Source: Cyclobacteriaceae bacterium (GTDB lineage: Bacteria; Bacteroidota; Bacteroidia; Cytophagales; Cyclobacteriaceae). Taken from it: a stretch of 64,000 nucleotides of DNA. Shown here one piece after another: positions 1 to 7,723 of the stretch. Position numbers and translations under genes: made by a program. Positions within the stretch are counted from its first letter, which is position 1. Every line of letters starts with the position of its first letter. The stretch spans positions 186,001 through 250,000 of the forward strand of contig JAIBBC010000003.1 of NCBI GenBank assembly GCA_019694875.1. Direction: 5' to 3'. Below the pieces are notes generated by a model that was not told the origin of the DNA, searched no databases, and saw nothing but the letters and a program-made list of their open reading frames with translations.

Positions 1-725
1 GGAGAAAATGCAATCTTACCGCGTTGTAAAACCCCCAACGGAACCGTGACGATAACTTTGTCTGCCCGATAGATTTTCCCCGAAATTGAGACGATTTCTG
101 CGTTTTTTGCGGTATGCTGCACTTCCACCACCGGCTCGTTCAACACAATGCGGCCGCCTTTTTCAGCAATTCCGTTTTTAAGAAAATCAACTAAGGTACT
201 ATAACCTCCTTCGGGATGATACTGGTGTTCGTCATCGCTGTGTTTCCATTCTTCACGCAAGGCACACGTGCTCACCCGTGTTGTATCGGCAATGTCGAAG
301 CCTTCCGCAAACTGCGTAACGCGATGGCGCAGGTCTTTGAACTCATCGCTTCCGAACCGAAGCTGAAGAAATTCAGCAAGCGGCACGTCAGCCTCAAGTT
401 TATCGAGTTCGTGAAAAAGTTGTTGCCAATGATCATCCAGCATGTCGCCACGCAGTTCATCCTGTGCAATTGAATAGAATCTGCCTTTCAGCAAGCGCTT
501 GTCCATCCGGGCTTCCTTCAGCAACTCGAACGTGATGGGTTGTTTGCCATGGACGAATTCCGCTCCCGTTTCGACCGGAGTTGAGAACTTTCCCTGGATG
601 CCATGGATGCGCCCGCCCACCCGGTCGCGAGCTTCAATTATCGTTATCGCGTGGCCGCTCTTCAACAGCTCGCGTGCGGCCATCAGGCCCGAGATTCCAG
701 CGCCAATAATTACAATTTCAGCCAT
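1..725 (-). CDS. Flavin-containing amine oxidase (partial, C-terminus beyond window)
   Basis: The minus strand reads from an ATG at 723-725 to the window edge without a stop, giving about 241 residues. The N-terminus has the Rossmann FAD-binding pattern [16 protein letters not shown], then [10 protein letters not shown], the classic dinucleotide-binding and GG-doublet motifs of the monoamine oxidase family. Further in, [10 protein letters not shown] and [13 protein letters not shown] match conserved flavin-domain segments of the same family. It presumably oxidises amines or a related substrate with FAD. The substrate cannot be told because the C-terminal catalytic half is missing. It is divergent from the Nudix gene, with 85 bp between the start codons. 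Confidence 0.88.
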   Translation of the reverse strand, partial: MAEIVIIGAGISGLMAARELLKSGHAITIIEARDRVGGRIHGIQGKFSTPVETGAEFVHGKQPITFELLKEARMDKRLLKGRFYSIAQDELRGDMLDDHWQQLFHELDKLEADVPLAEFLQLRFGSDEFKDLRHRVTQFAEGFDIADTTRVSTCALREEWKHSDDEHQYHPEGGYSTLVDFLKNGIAEKGGRIVLNEPVVEVQHTAKNAEIVSISGKIYRADKVIVTVPLGVLQRGKIAFS

Positions 726-810
726 GCGAAAAAACAAGATACCTGAAAGTACATACCCGGCATGCTGCAATATGAATGCCTGTTGTATCTTCGGTGGTTA
801 TTGAACAATT

Positions 811-1371
811 ATGGTAAAAATACTTCACGAAGAAACGATCTTTCAGGATATCCTGACGCTCGAAAAGGGAAAAATTCAGGATGAAGCGGGGAATACCTTT
901 TCACGCGTACGCATCAAACGACAGGATGCTTCGTGCGTGCTGGTGCTGAATACCGATTCGAACAAAATCATTCTCACGCGGCAATTCCGGTATGGTGCAG
1001 CTCCGAAAACGGAAGACTACCTGCTGGAAGTTGTTGCCGGAAAGGTTGATGAAGGTGAAGAGCCGTTTACTACAGCCATCCGTGAAACGGAAGAAGAGAT
1101 TGGGTATCGCGTTAGCAAAAACAATATGAAGTACCTGGTTACTTGCTTCTCCTCACCTGCCTACACATCCGAACGATATCATATATACTTCGCTATGGTT
1201 AACAACTCAGACCGTAAGAGCAAAGGTGGCGGGCTCGAGAACGAAAACGAATCGATCGAATTGGTTGAAATGGATCCGAAGGTATTCAAAGACAAAATTA
1301 TGGCCGGTGAGTTTGCTGATGCTAAAACATATGTGGCCGGTCAGCATGCCATGCTTAAAAATCTTTTTTAA
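811..1371 (+). CDS. Nudix hydrolase (ADP-ribose pyrophosphatase-like)
   Basis: The product has 186 residues. The Nudix box lies at residues 77-99 and fits GX5EX7REUXEEXGU, reading G-KVDEG-E, then RETEEEIGY; the usual aliphatic residue after RE is Thr. The upstream strand LTRQFRYG is typical of the ADP-ribose/GDP-mannose pyrophosphatase branch, whose members hydrolyse nucleoside diphosphate sugars with Mg2+ bound by the box glutamates. The length is normal for that branch. It converges on the LpxR-like gene, with only 2 bp between the stop codons. The family assignment is firm and the substrate is inferred. Confidence 0.9.
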   Translation: MVKILHEETIFQDILTLEKGKIQDEAGNTFSRVRIKRQDASCVLVLNTDSNKIILTRQFRYGAAPKTEDYLLEVVAGKVDEGEEPFTTAIRETEEEIGYRVSKNNMKYLVTCFSSPAYTSERYHIYFAMVNNSDRKSKGGGLENENESIELVEMDPKVFKDKIMAGEFADAKTYVAGQHAMLKNLF

Positions 1372-1373
1372 AT

Positions 1374-2333
1374 TCAGAACGACCACGCAGCGCGTACACT
1401 TCCCCAACTGTGCGCGGTACCCGCTTTAAACTCCCGGGTGATAAGCGCTTGCGAATACTCCAGCACCAGTGATTTTATTTTGATCACAAGCCCGGCATTT
1501 TGCTGAAACACGAACCGTGAAATCTCGTTGCGATCAAGCGTATAGGGGCTTCGGTCGTTAAAGACCCCGCCTTGAAGCGTAGCGTCAAAAACAACCAGGT
1601 TCAGTTGCGGTTCCGCAAAAAAGTAAACCTGAAACTTTTTGTTTTGCGAGTTGGCGAACTGGAAGGGATTGTCGAAGTATCCGCCCATCATCGTAAAGGA
1701 CGAACTCAGCCGGGTATTATAAGTACCCGCCCGAGCACCACCCTTAGCCGTCACAATGAAATTGCGTTTAACCCATAGTCCATGCTCGTATTCAACCTGA
1801 TAATTCAGGATGATATCGTTGTGAACTTGATTTTTCCAGCCTTTTGGCACTTTATCAGGATTAATTCGTTCGTGAAGGGCAATCTGGATTTCCTTACCCA
1901 TCGCCCACGGACCAATAACACCCAGACTGAATTGCGTAGCCAGACGGTGGTTGGTATGCGGGTTACTGATCATCGAAAACGTTTTCAGCATCAGGCTGGA
2001 AGAATAAGGCCTGTCACGTTCAAGCACATCACCGGTGAGGATGTTTGATGGGGTAAAACCCTGATGTTCGATTGCAATACCTGTGCGTGTGGGTAAATGC
2101 TTATTCTGATACAGAAGTTTCGCAAGGGGAAATTTGGCCATGGCAGGAGCCACAAATTCAATATTCACTCCCTGCGTGTAGTATTCATCTGATAGGGCGA
2201 AGAAATCATTCTCGTAGTTTACGCGCACATAGTGCTCTGCACCAATATTCCTGTAAGAAGATGTATTCTCAACGCGCTGTCCGAAGGCGGTCGTTACCGC
2301 CAGCATCATCACAGCCCAACCAAATTTTTTCAT
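1374..2333 (-). CDS. LpxR-family outer-membrane lipid A deacylase-like protein
   Basis: The product has 319 residues and an N-terminal signal peptide ending near AFGQ. It shows the spaced motifs of the LpxR/DUF2219 family: NYENDFFALSDEYYTQG, then DRPYSSSL, then FSLGVIGPWAMG and HERINPDKVPKGW-NQ. LpxR is a 12-stranded outer-membrane beta-barrel that removes the 3'-acyloxyacyl group of lipid A in a Ca2+-dependent way, using an Asn/Asp/His site. The alternating hydrophobic pattern and the C-terminal aromatic end (AAWSF) fit a barrel. Lipid A deacylation is inferred from family resemblance. It could have another outer-membrane role, since many Bacteroidota LpxR homologues are untested. Confidence 0.8.
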   Translation of the reverse strand: MKKFGWAVMMLAVTTAFGQRVENTSSYRNIGAEHYVRVNYENDFFALSDEYYTQGVNIEFVAPAMAKFPLAKLLYQNKHLPTRTGIAIEHQGFTPSNILTGDVLERDRPYSSSLMLKTFSMISNPHTNHRLATQFSLGVIGPWAMGKEIQIALHERINPDKVPKGWKNQVHNDIILNYQVEYEHGLWVKRNFIVTAKGGARAGTYNTRLSSSFTMMGGYFDNPFQFANSQNKKFQVYFFAEPQLNLVVFDATLQGGVFNDRSPYTLDRNEISRFVFQQNAGLVIKIKSLVLEYSQALITREFKAGTAHSWGSVRAAWSF

Positions 2334-2567
2334 TGTCGTCCCGGCTCCCTCAAAAGTTCACGCACGCATTTACAAGGCTCATACCAGTACGCTTGCGCTA
2401 CGGTACTCCGTGTGTCTTTCACCAGAACACGCCTTTTTGCGATTTAGTTGCGAACTGCTGGCCTTGTTTGTAGATAAATGTCTACACCCAGGTGGCATCG
2501 TTTATTCCTGAAGCAACAGGAACTACTGGTACAATTTTTAACGTGTGGTGCGTGCAACACAGCCCAT

Positions 2568-3536
2568 ATGACGAAGAGAACAACCCATCGTAAGAAAACA
2601 TCCTTTTTAACGAACGTCCGGAATTTTGGTACCATGTTGAAAGATGCGTTTAAGCAATGGGTCGAACGCGAGCCATTCGCCAACAGTGTTGTAATTGCCT
2701 ACTACACGATCTTCTCGTTGCCCGGCCTCATGGTGATTATCATCAATATAGCCGGATATTTTTACGACAAGGGCGAGATTACTTCCCGGCTAACCGGTCA
2801 AATCCAAAATATGATTGGCGGAGACACTGCCAGCGACATTGAAGCGATCATTGGAAATGCCAGTCAAACCAAAGGCAGTACACTGGCCACCATCCTTGGA
2901 ATTGCCACGCTGATCTTCGGTGCCACGGGCGTGTTCTATCAAATGCAACAGATTCTAAACAAAATGTGGGAGGTAAAGCCAAAGCCCAGGCAAATGATTC
3001 TCAAAATTATCCGCGACCGGGTGTTTTCTTTCGGATTAATTCTGGCAGTCGGCTTTCTGTTACTGGTTTCACTTGCACTGTCTGCAGGATTGAGTGCTTT
3101 CAGCGAATGGGTAAGCGTGCATTTATCGGAATCGCTTAATGTGCTGTTCAAGCTGGCTGATATCCTGTTGTCTCTTGCGGTTATCACCGTATTATTCGGA
3201 GCGATTTATAAGTTTCTCCCCGATGCTAAGATCCGCTGGAAGGATGTATGGCCGGGTGCGTTGTTAACCGCCATTTTGTTCACGGTAGCGAAGTTTGCGC
3301 TGGGCCTGTATTTCGGCAAGAGCGATCCCGGTTCAACCTATGGTGCAGCGGGCAGCATCATCCTGATCATGTTGTGGGTGTCTTATGCCGGGTTGATTTT
3401 GTTGTTCGGAGCAGAGTTCACCCAGGTATATGCCAAACGTTATGGAAAGGCAATCCAGCCAACAGAAGGTGCAGTTTCGACAGCAGGTGGCGACAATGGA
3501 GCTTTGATTGATAAAAAGCCAAACAGGCGCAGCTGA
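2568..3536 (+). CDS. YihY/BrkB-family inner-membrane protein
   Basis: From the ATG at 2568 the product has 322 residues. The frame is open from an ATG at 2478, but the 30 extra residues (cysteine-rich, no family similarity) look like read-through. The MTKRTTHRKK start leads directly into the family's amphipathic entry MLKDAFKQWVEREP. An ATG at 2634 is also possible. The body has about six hydrophobic helices and the family signatures FGATGVFYQMQQILNKMWEV and YGAAGSIILIMLWVSY-GLILLFGAEFT. YihY proteins, once annotated as ribonuclease BN in error, are inner-membrane proteins of unclear function. It converges on the DoxX gene. Confidence 0.85.
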   Translation: MTKRTTHRKKTSFLTNVRNFGTMLKDAFKQWVEREPFANSVVIAYYTIFSLPGLMVIIINIAGYFYDKGEITSRLTGQIQNMIGGDTASDIEAIIGNASQTKGSTLATILGIATLIFGATGVFYQMQQILNKMWEVKPKPRQMILKIIRDRVFSFGLILAVGFLLLVSLALSAGLSAFSEWVSVHLSESLNVLFKLADILLSLAVITVLFGAIYKFLPDAKIRWKDVWPGALLTAILFTVAKFALGLYFGKSDPGSTYGAAGSIILIMLWVSYAGLILLFGAEFTQVYAKRYGKAIQPTEGAVSTAGGDNGALIDKKPNRRS

Positions 3537-3537
3537 A

Positions 3538-3927
3538 TCATTTCTTGTCGGAAGTTGCAATTACAATCAGCACGGCTACCAGTAAGATGCTGTATTCCAT
3601 TCCCCCGGTGCCGTGTTCGCCCACGAACCACCCGTTCGCTGCATGAATAATAAAAATGCCGGCCACGATGATTACCATAAAACCGATTGCCAGCCAGCGT
3701 GCAAAAATGCCAACGGCCATGAGCAAACCTCCCGCGATTTCATAAATCGTAATGCACCAAACGATCAGAACTCCGTAACTGAAGCCTTTATCTTCCAGGA
3801 ATGCAGCAAACTGATCGATGGTTGACCCGACAACCCGAACGGTCGCATGGATAACAAAGATTAGTGCGGTAACAACGCGCATCAAAGCGATCGCGTGATC
3901 AGAACTTATAAATGGAAATCTCGACAT
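3538..3927 (-). CDS. DoxX-family membrane protein
   Basis: The product has 129 residues and four predicted membrane helices, with the DoxX-like pattern of a first helix (MRVVTALIFVIHATVR), a loop containing the FLEDKGF segment, and later helices rich in Gly and Ala (YEIAGGLLMAVGIFARW). DoxX/SURF4-type proteins are small membrane proteins. Roles are known only for a few subunits, such as thiosulfate:quinone oxidoreductase DoxD and SodA/SseA-associated DoxX, so no specific role is claimed. The gene stands alone between a convergent YihY-like gene and, 120 bp upstream, the response-regulator gene on the same strand. Confidence 0.8.
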   Translation of the reverse strand: MSRFPFISSDHAIALMRVVTALIFVIHATVRVVGSTIDQFAAFLEDKGFSYGVLIVWCITIYEIAGGLLMAVGIFARWLAIGFMVIIVAGIFIIHAANGWFVGEHGTGGMEYSILLVAVLIVIATSDKK

Positions 3928-4047
3928 CTTTACTCCCGTTAAATGAATCGGGGTATGTAAATATCGATCAACGGTAGTTTCGCGACCTCACCTGAAACGG
4001 TGTATTTTAATTCGGAATTTGAATAGAATCAACGGTATGCACCTCAC

Positions 4048-4407
4048 CTACTTCAGGTACTTCCGGATCTTCTTCAGAAACTTTTCAACCGTGATGGGTT
4101 TCACAATAAAATCGTTGATGCCGAGTTTAAGAGCCAGCGCGATTACCTCTTCTTCCCCATCCGAAGAAAACATCACAATCGGAATGTTGCTTTTCATGTC
4201 TTCTCGCACAAGTTTTAAAATATCATCACCATTTTTGTTAGGCATGTGAAGGTCGGTGATAATAAGATCGAATTTTTCGCCCCGTTCCAGGCGATCAATC
4301 CCCTGCTGTCCGTCACGCGCGGCAACCAACTCCACGTTTTGATCCTTGAGGGCAATCTCAACAATTTTGATCACCATTTCATCATCTTCGCAGACCAGTA
4401 CTCGCAT
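4048..4407 (-). CDS. Single-domain response regulator (CheY-like receiver)
   Basis: The product has 119 residues and consists of one receiver domain. The acidic pocket is E7/D8/D9, the phosphoacceptor is D52 in LIITDLHMP, the conserved hydroxyl is S81 or S82 in VMFSSD, and the lysine is K103 in FIVKP. There is no output domain, so it must act by protein interaction or as a phosphorelay intermediate. It starts 3 bp after the stop of the upstream ABC ATPase gene, so the two are very probably co-transcribed. No histidine kinase is encoded nearby, so its kinase lies elsewhere in the genome. Confidence 0.93.
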   Translation of the reverse strand: MRVLVCEDDEMVIKIVEIALKDQNVELVAARDGQQGIDRLERGEKFDLIITDLHMPNKNGDDILKLVREDMKSNIPIVMFSSDGEEEVIALALKLGINDFIVKPITVEKFLKKIRKYLK

Positions 4408-4410
4408 AAT

Positions 4411-5409
4411 TTAACGGGAGTTAAGTTTCTTCAATAGCGCAATATAAGCAGGAGAAAGCGAAATATACACAGTGTCGCCAGCCACATACTTGTTCTTGTC
4501 GGTCTGAATCACAAGCTCTTCCTGTGCAGTGGCCACTTCAAGTTCGTAAGAGTTCCCAGTGAAAATTACTTTCGTAATTTTTCCTTTCACCGATTTATCG
4601 CCCTTGCCGGCAAGCTGAAGATTTTCCGGCCTGAGGTATAGTTCTTTTTGCCTGATCTTTTTTCGTGCGGGAAGCGGCAATCCGGTTTCAGCAACCGATA
4701 TGGTTGAGAATTTTCCGAACAGGCCTGCCGTATAACTATTCACCGGCATTTTATAAACGCTTTCCGGAGTTCCTTTCTGTACAACCTTTCCGTTACGCAT
4801 AATCAGTATCTTATCCGCCCAGGTGAGCACGTCCTGCGGATCGTGCGAAACAAGAATGCACGTTATTTTCAATCCTTTGCAAATATCCTCCAGAACTGTC
4901 TTCAGTGTGTTACGCTGTGTCATGTCGAGGTTCGAGAATGGCTCATCCAGCAATAACATTCGGGGCGCGGAAATCAGCAAGCGGGCAATCGCAATGCGCT
5001 GTTTCTCTCCTCCCGAAAGTTCATCCGTTTTTCGTTTCAGCAAATGATCGATCCGGCAAATTTCGAACAGGGTTTGCGCTTCATCGGTTGAAAGCTTGTT
5101 GGCATACTCCAGCACTTGTTCAACCCGCAGAAACTTCTGAAGTTCGAAATGCTGTGAAAGATACGCGATAGCCGGATGTCCGGGCACCAGCTTGTCATCA
5201 GGGCCAGCAATCGGCACACCGTCAAAATGAATCGTGCCGCTGTCGGGTTGAATAAGCCCGGCAATCATCTTCAACAAGGTACTTTTACCCGAACCGGTTT
5301 CACCGGCAATGGCAATTTTTTCGAGCTTGTTTTGGGTGAAGCTGACAGCATTAACCGCAGCGGTGTTTTCAAATTGGCGGCTAACGTTCGAAACTTTCAG
5401 TAACGGCAT
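4411..5409 (-). CDS. ABC transporter ATP-binding protein with C-terminal TOBE-like domain
   Basis: From ATG 5407-5409 the product has 332 residues (MPLLKVSNVSRQF). Walker A is GETGSGKST at 36-44, the Q-loop sits at YLSQHF near 86, the signature LSGGEKQR is at 131-138, and Walker B MLLLDEP is at 151-157, followed by the H-loop VSHDP. After residue ~260 a beta-rich tail (LYLRPENLQL, then GKITKVIFTGNSYELEV) resembles the TOBE domain of importer ATPases of the PotA/FbpC/CysA type. That suggests import of a small oligoanion or cation complex. No permease or binding protein is adjacent, so the partner is unknown. It is divergent from the exporter at 5463 and followed closely by the response regulator. 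Confidence 0.88.
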   Translation of the reverse strand: MPLLKVSNVSRQFENTAAVNAVSFTQNKLEKIAIAGETGSGKSTLLKMIAGLIQPDSGTIHFDGVPIAGPDDKLVPGHPAIAYLSQHFELQKFLRVEQVLEYANKLSTDEAQTLFEICRIDHLLKRKTDELSGGEKQRIAIARLLISAPRMLLLDEPFSNLDMTQRNTLKTVLEDICKGLKITCILVSHDPQDVLTWADKILIMRNGKVVQKGTPESVYKMPVNSYTAGLFGKFSTISVAETGLPLPARKKIRQKELYLRPENLQLAGKGDKSVKGKITKVIFTGNSYELEVATAQEELVIQTDKNKYVAGDTVYISLSPAYIALLKKLNSR

Positions 5410-5462
5410 GGTGTGCAATCTATCAAAACCTTTACACTTTTGGTATTTGTGATCAGTGTAAA

Positions 5463-7298
5463 ATGAATACCTTCGGGCTCCTGCACAAAAGAATTTTTTC
5501 GCAAGCCAGTATGTTCCCAATCGTTTTCAAATCCGTAGCATTTGCCTGGGAAACCAACCGCAAACTGTTCGTGACGCTGTTGCTGCTGAACGTGTTCATG
5601 GGTTCGATTGTGTATGTTCAGTTTGCCAGCTTCTCCTCCATTGTTGATACGATCATCGCCATCAAGCAGGGAACTGCGTTGTACCAGGCGCTTCTCCGGC
5701 CTGCCGTCATACTGGGCCTCTCCTTCCTGTTGCCTTCCGTTGCCGGGAACATTGCTTCCTATTACCGAAACAAGTTCCGGATGCAGCAAGGCATCCAGCT
5801 CGAAATGTTCAAAATCGAAAAGCAAGGCGCGCTCGACATCGGAACAATTGAAAGCAATGATTATCAAACGCTGTTGCGCGGAGCACAGGAATGGGGCTCC
5901 GGAAGTATTCTCAACGTTCAGGATTTTATCTTCAACACTGCTACAAACTTTGCCGGCATCATTACGTCCATGCTCATTCTTTGGGGTTTAAGCCCGTGGC
6001 TGGTGTTATTTGCATTGCTGGCAGCAGGTCCGGTTTATTTCTTTTACAAGAAGTACAGCATGGAAGTTTTCCGGGTGCGTCACCTGTCGATCGATGACCA
6101 CCGGATGATTGGCAACCGGATTTCACACTTTGAACAATTGCAAAAAGCTGTTGACGTAATCCTGTTGAAACTGAAACACTGGCTGAAGGAACAGGTTCGC
6201 GAAAAGAAGGTATCCTTCAACCAAAAAATCATTGCGGCCGAAAGAAAGCGATCGGTATCGTACGGCTTGCTGAGCATCTGGTATCTTGTTTTTCTGTTTG
6301 CCGCGATCGCGCTGATGACGCGCGAAGCCCTTGCCGGGACCATTGCCGTAGGCGGACTTCTTCTGGCGTTTAACACTTACACGCGTTTCTATCAGACGGT
6401 GAACGGATACATTGAATCGATCTCCTTCACAGAGGAAGCTGCCCGGTATGCAGCAAGATGGTTTGAACTTTTTGATCTGAAACCCAAGATCGCATCGGAT
6501 GAAAAAGCGAAGCGTGTAACGTTCGATGTGCCCCCAATGGTTGAGTTTAAGAATGTTTCATTCCGGTATCCCGGCAACACGGAGTTGAATCCTTACGTGC
6601 TGGAAAATCTATCCTTTACCATCATGCCCGGGGAGAAGATTGCCATCGTGGGTGTGAACGGTGCCGGCAAGACAACCCTTATCAAACTTCTATGCCGCGT
6701 ATATGATCCAACAGATGGTGCCATTCTGGTGAACGGAACCGATTTGCGCGAAATCAATCTCGATGACTGGCATCAGGCGATCGGGATTTTATTCCAGGAT
6801 TTCCCGATCTATAATTTAACAATCCGCGAGTCAATTGGCGTTGGGCGCATATCGGATACACCTGATGAAGAAAAAATCAAGAAAGCTGCGATGTTTTCAG
6901 GTGCAGATGAATTTATCACAAACTATGATCAGCTGATCTGGAAAGACTTCAAAAACGGGATCGACCTTTCCAAAGGTCAGCATCAGCGGCTTGCGGTAGC
7001 ACGAATGTTTTACCGGAACGCCCCGATTACGATTTTGGACGAGCCTACGGCTTCCATTGACGCAGTAACCGAAGAGAAAATTTTCACGTCACTCGAGAAG
7101 AACACCGAAGGTAAAACCGTAATTCTGATCACGCACCGGTTCAGCACCGTAAAAAATGCGGACAAAATTCTGATGCTGGAACATGGCAAGATTATCGAAC
7201 AGGGTTCGCACAAGGCGCTCATGCAACTGGATAAGAAGTATGCCGAGCTTTATACCATGCAGGCTAAGCGGTACCTTGAAAATGATTCACCGTTATAA
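5463..7298 (+). CDS. ABC exporter, fused permease-ATPase
   Basis: The product has 611 residues. The N-terminal half has about six membrane helices typical of type IV exporter half-transporters. The C-terminal nucleotide-binding domain has Walker A GVNGAGKTT near 397-405, Q-loop FQDFP, Walker B ITILDEP near 521-527, D-loop TASID and H-loop ITHRF. The signature, near residue 502, reads LSKGQ instead of LSGGQ, replacing the first signature glycine by lysine; the following QRLAVAR is normal. Family members export lipids, peptides or drugs as homo- or heterodimers. A degenerate signature is common in heterodimeric exporters. No partner half-transporter is adjacent. Confidence 0.9.
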   Translation: MNTFGLLHKRIFSQASMFPIVFKSVAFAWETNRKLFVTLLLLNVFMGSIVYVQFASFSSIVDTIIAIKQGTALYQALLRPAVILGLSFLLPSVAGNIASYYRNKFRMQQGIQLEMFKIEKQGALDIGTIESNDYQTLLRGAQEWGSGSILNVQDFIFNTATNFAGIITSMLILWGLSPWLVLFALLAAGPVYFFYKKYSMEVFRVRHLSIDDHRMIGNRISHFEQLQKAVDVILLKLKHWLKEQVREKKVSFNQKIIAAERKRSVSYGLLSIWYLVFLFAAIALMTREALAGTIAVGGLLLAFNTYTRFYQTVNGYIESISFTEEAARYAARWFELFDLKPKIASDEKAKRVTFDVPPMVEFKNVSFRYPGNTELNPYVLENLSFTIMPGEKIAIVGVNGAGKTTLIKLLCRVYDPTDGAILVNGTDLREINLDDWHQAIGILFQDFPIYNLTIRESIGVGRISDTPDEEKIKKAAMFSGADEFITNYDQLIWKDFKNGIDLSKGQHQRLAVARMFYRNAPITILDEPTASIDAVTEEKIFTSLEKNTEGKTVILITHRFSTVKNADKILMLEHGKIIEQGSHKALMQLDKKYAELYTMQAKRYLENDSPL

Positions 7299-7661
7299 AT
7301 TCTGTCCATTATGGCCAGGCAACTCGTCTGTGTTGGAAATAAAACCGCTGTCCAAAGTTCCGTTGTCGGCTTTTGTCGTTGCCCTGCTCCACGATCTTTT
7401 CAATATCCTGTAAAAGCCCCAACAGCTAACGATCCCGATTGGAATCGCAATCAAAGTGGCTTGGCCATCCGACATTGTATTCAGCGTCTCCGGACTGGCT
7501 AAACCCAAAACTATTCCAAGTCCGAGACTTCCGATAAGTATACCCGCATAGTACGAGACGATTCCGAGAATGGCGAAGAGCCATTTGTTCTTATGGTGCT
7601 TTTCGGCAAGCGTGTAAAAGGTTTTACCGACCAAATAAAGCAGGACCAACGCCAGTATCAT
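7293..7661 (-). CDS. Small hydrophobic membrane protein, unknown function
   Basis: The product has 122 residues and I do not recognise a family. It has an N-terminal hydrophobic segment (MILALVLLYLVG), a second long glycine-rich helix region (LGIVSYYAGILIGSLGLGIVLGL) and a third (LIAIPIGIVSCWGFY), followed by a polar tail of about 35 residues. Its 3' end overlaps the convergent ABC exporter gene by 6 bp. The three-helix layout and the charged KHHKNKW loop suggest a real inner-membrane protein. Nothing indicates a function. Confidence 0.6.
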   Translation of the reverse strand: MILALVLLYLVGKTFYTLAEKHHKNKWLFAILGIVSYYAGILIGSLGLGIVLGLASPETLNTMSDGQATLIAIPIGIVSCWGFYRILKRSWSRATTKADNGTLDSGFISNTDELPGHNGQNL

Positions 7662-7723
7662 ACAAAAGAGGGATTTAACTACTTAAAGTAGGACAAAAAT
7701 CCTTGAAAATGAACCTTGACCCG

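Noticed and set aside
2478-2567. N-terminal extension of the YihY-like protein
   Set aside because: Thirty residues without family similarity; ATG 2568 gives a standard start.
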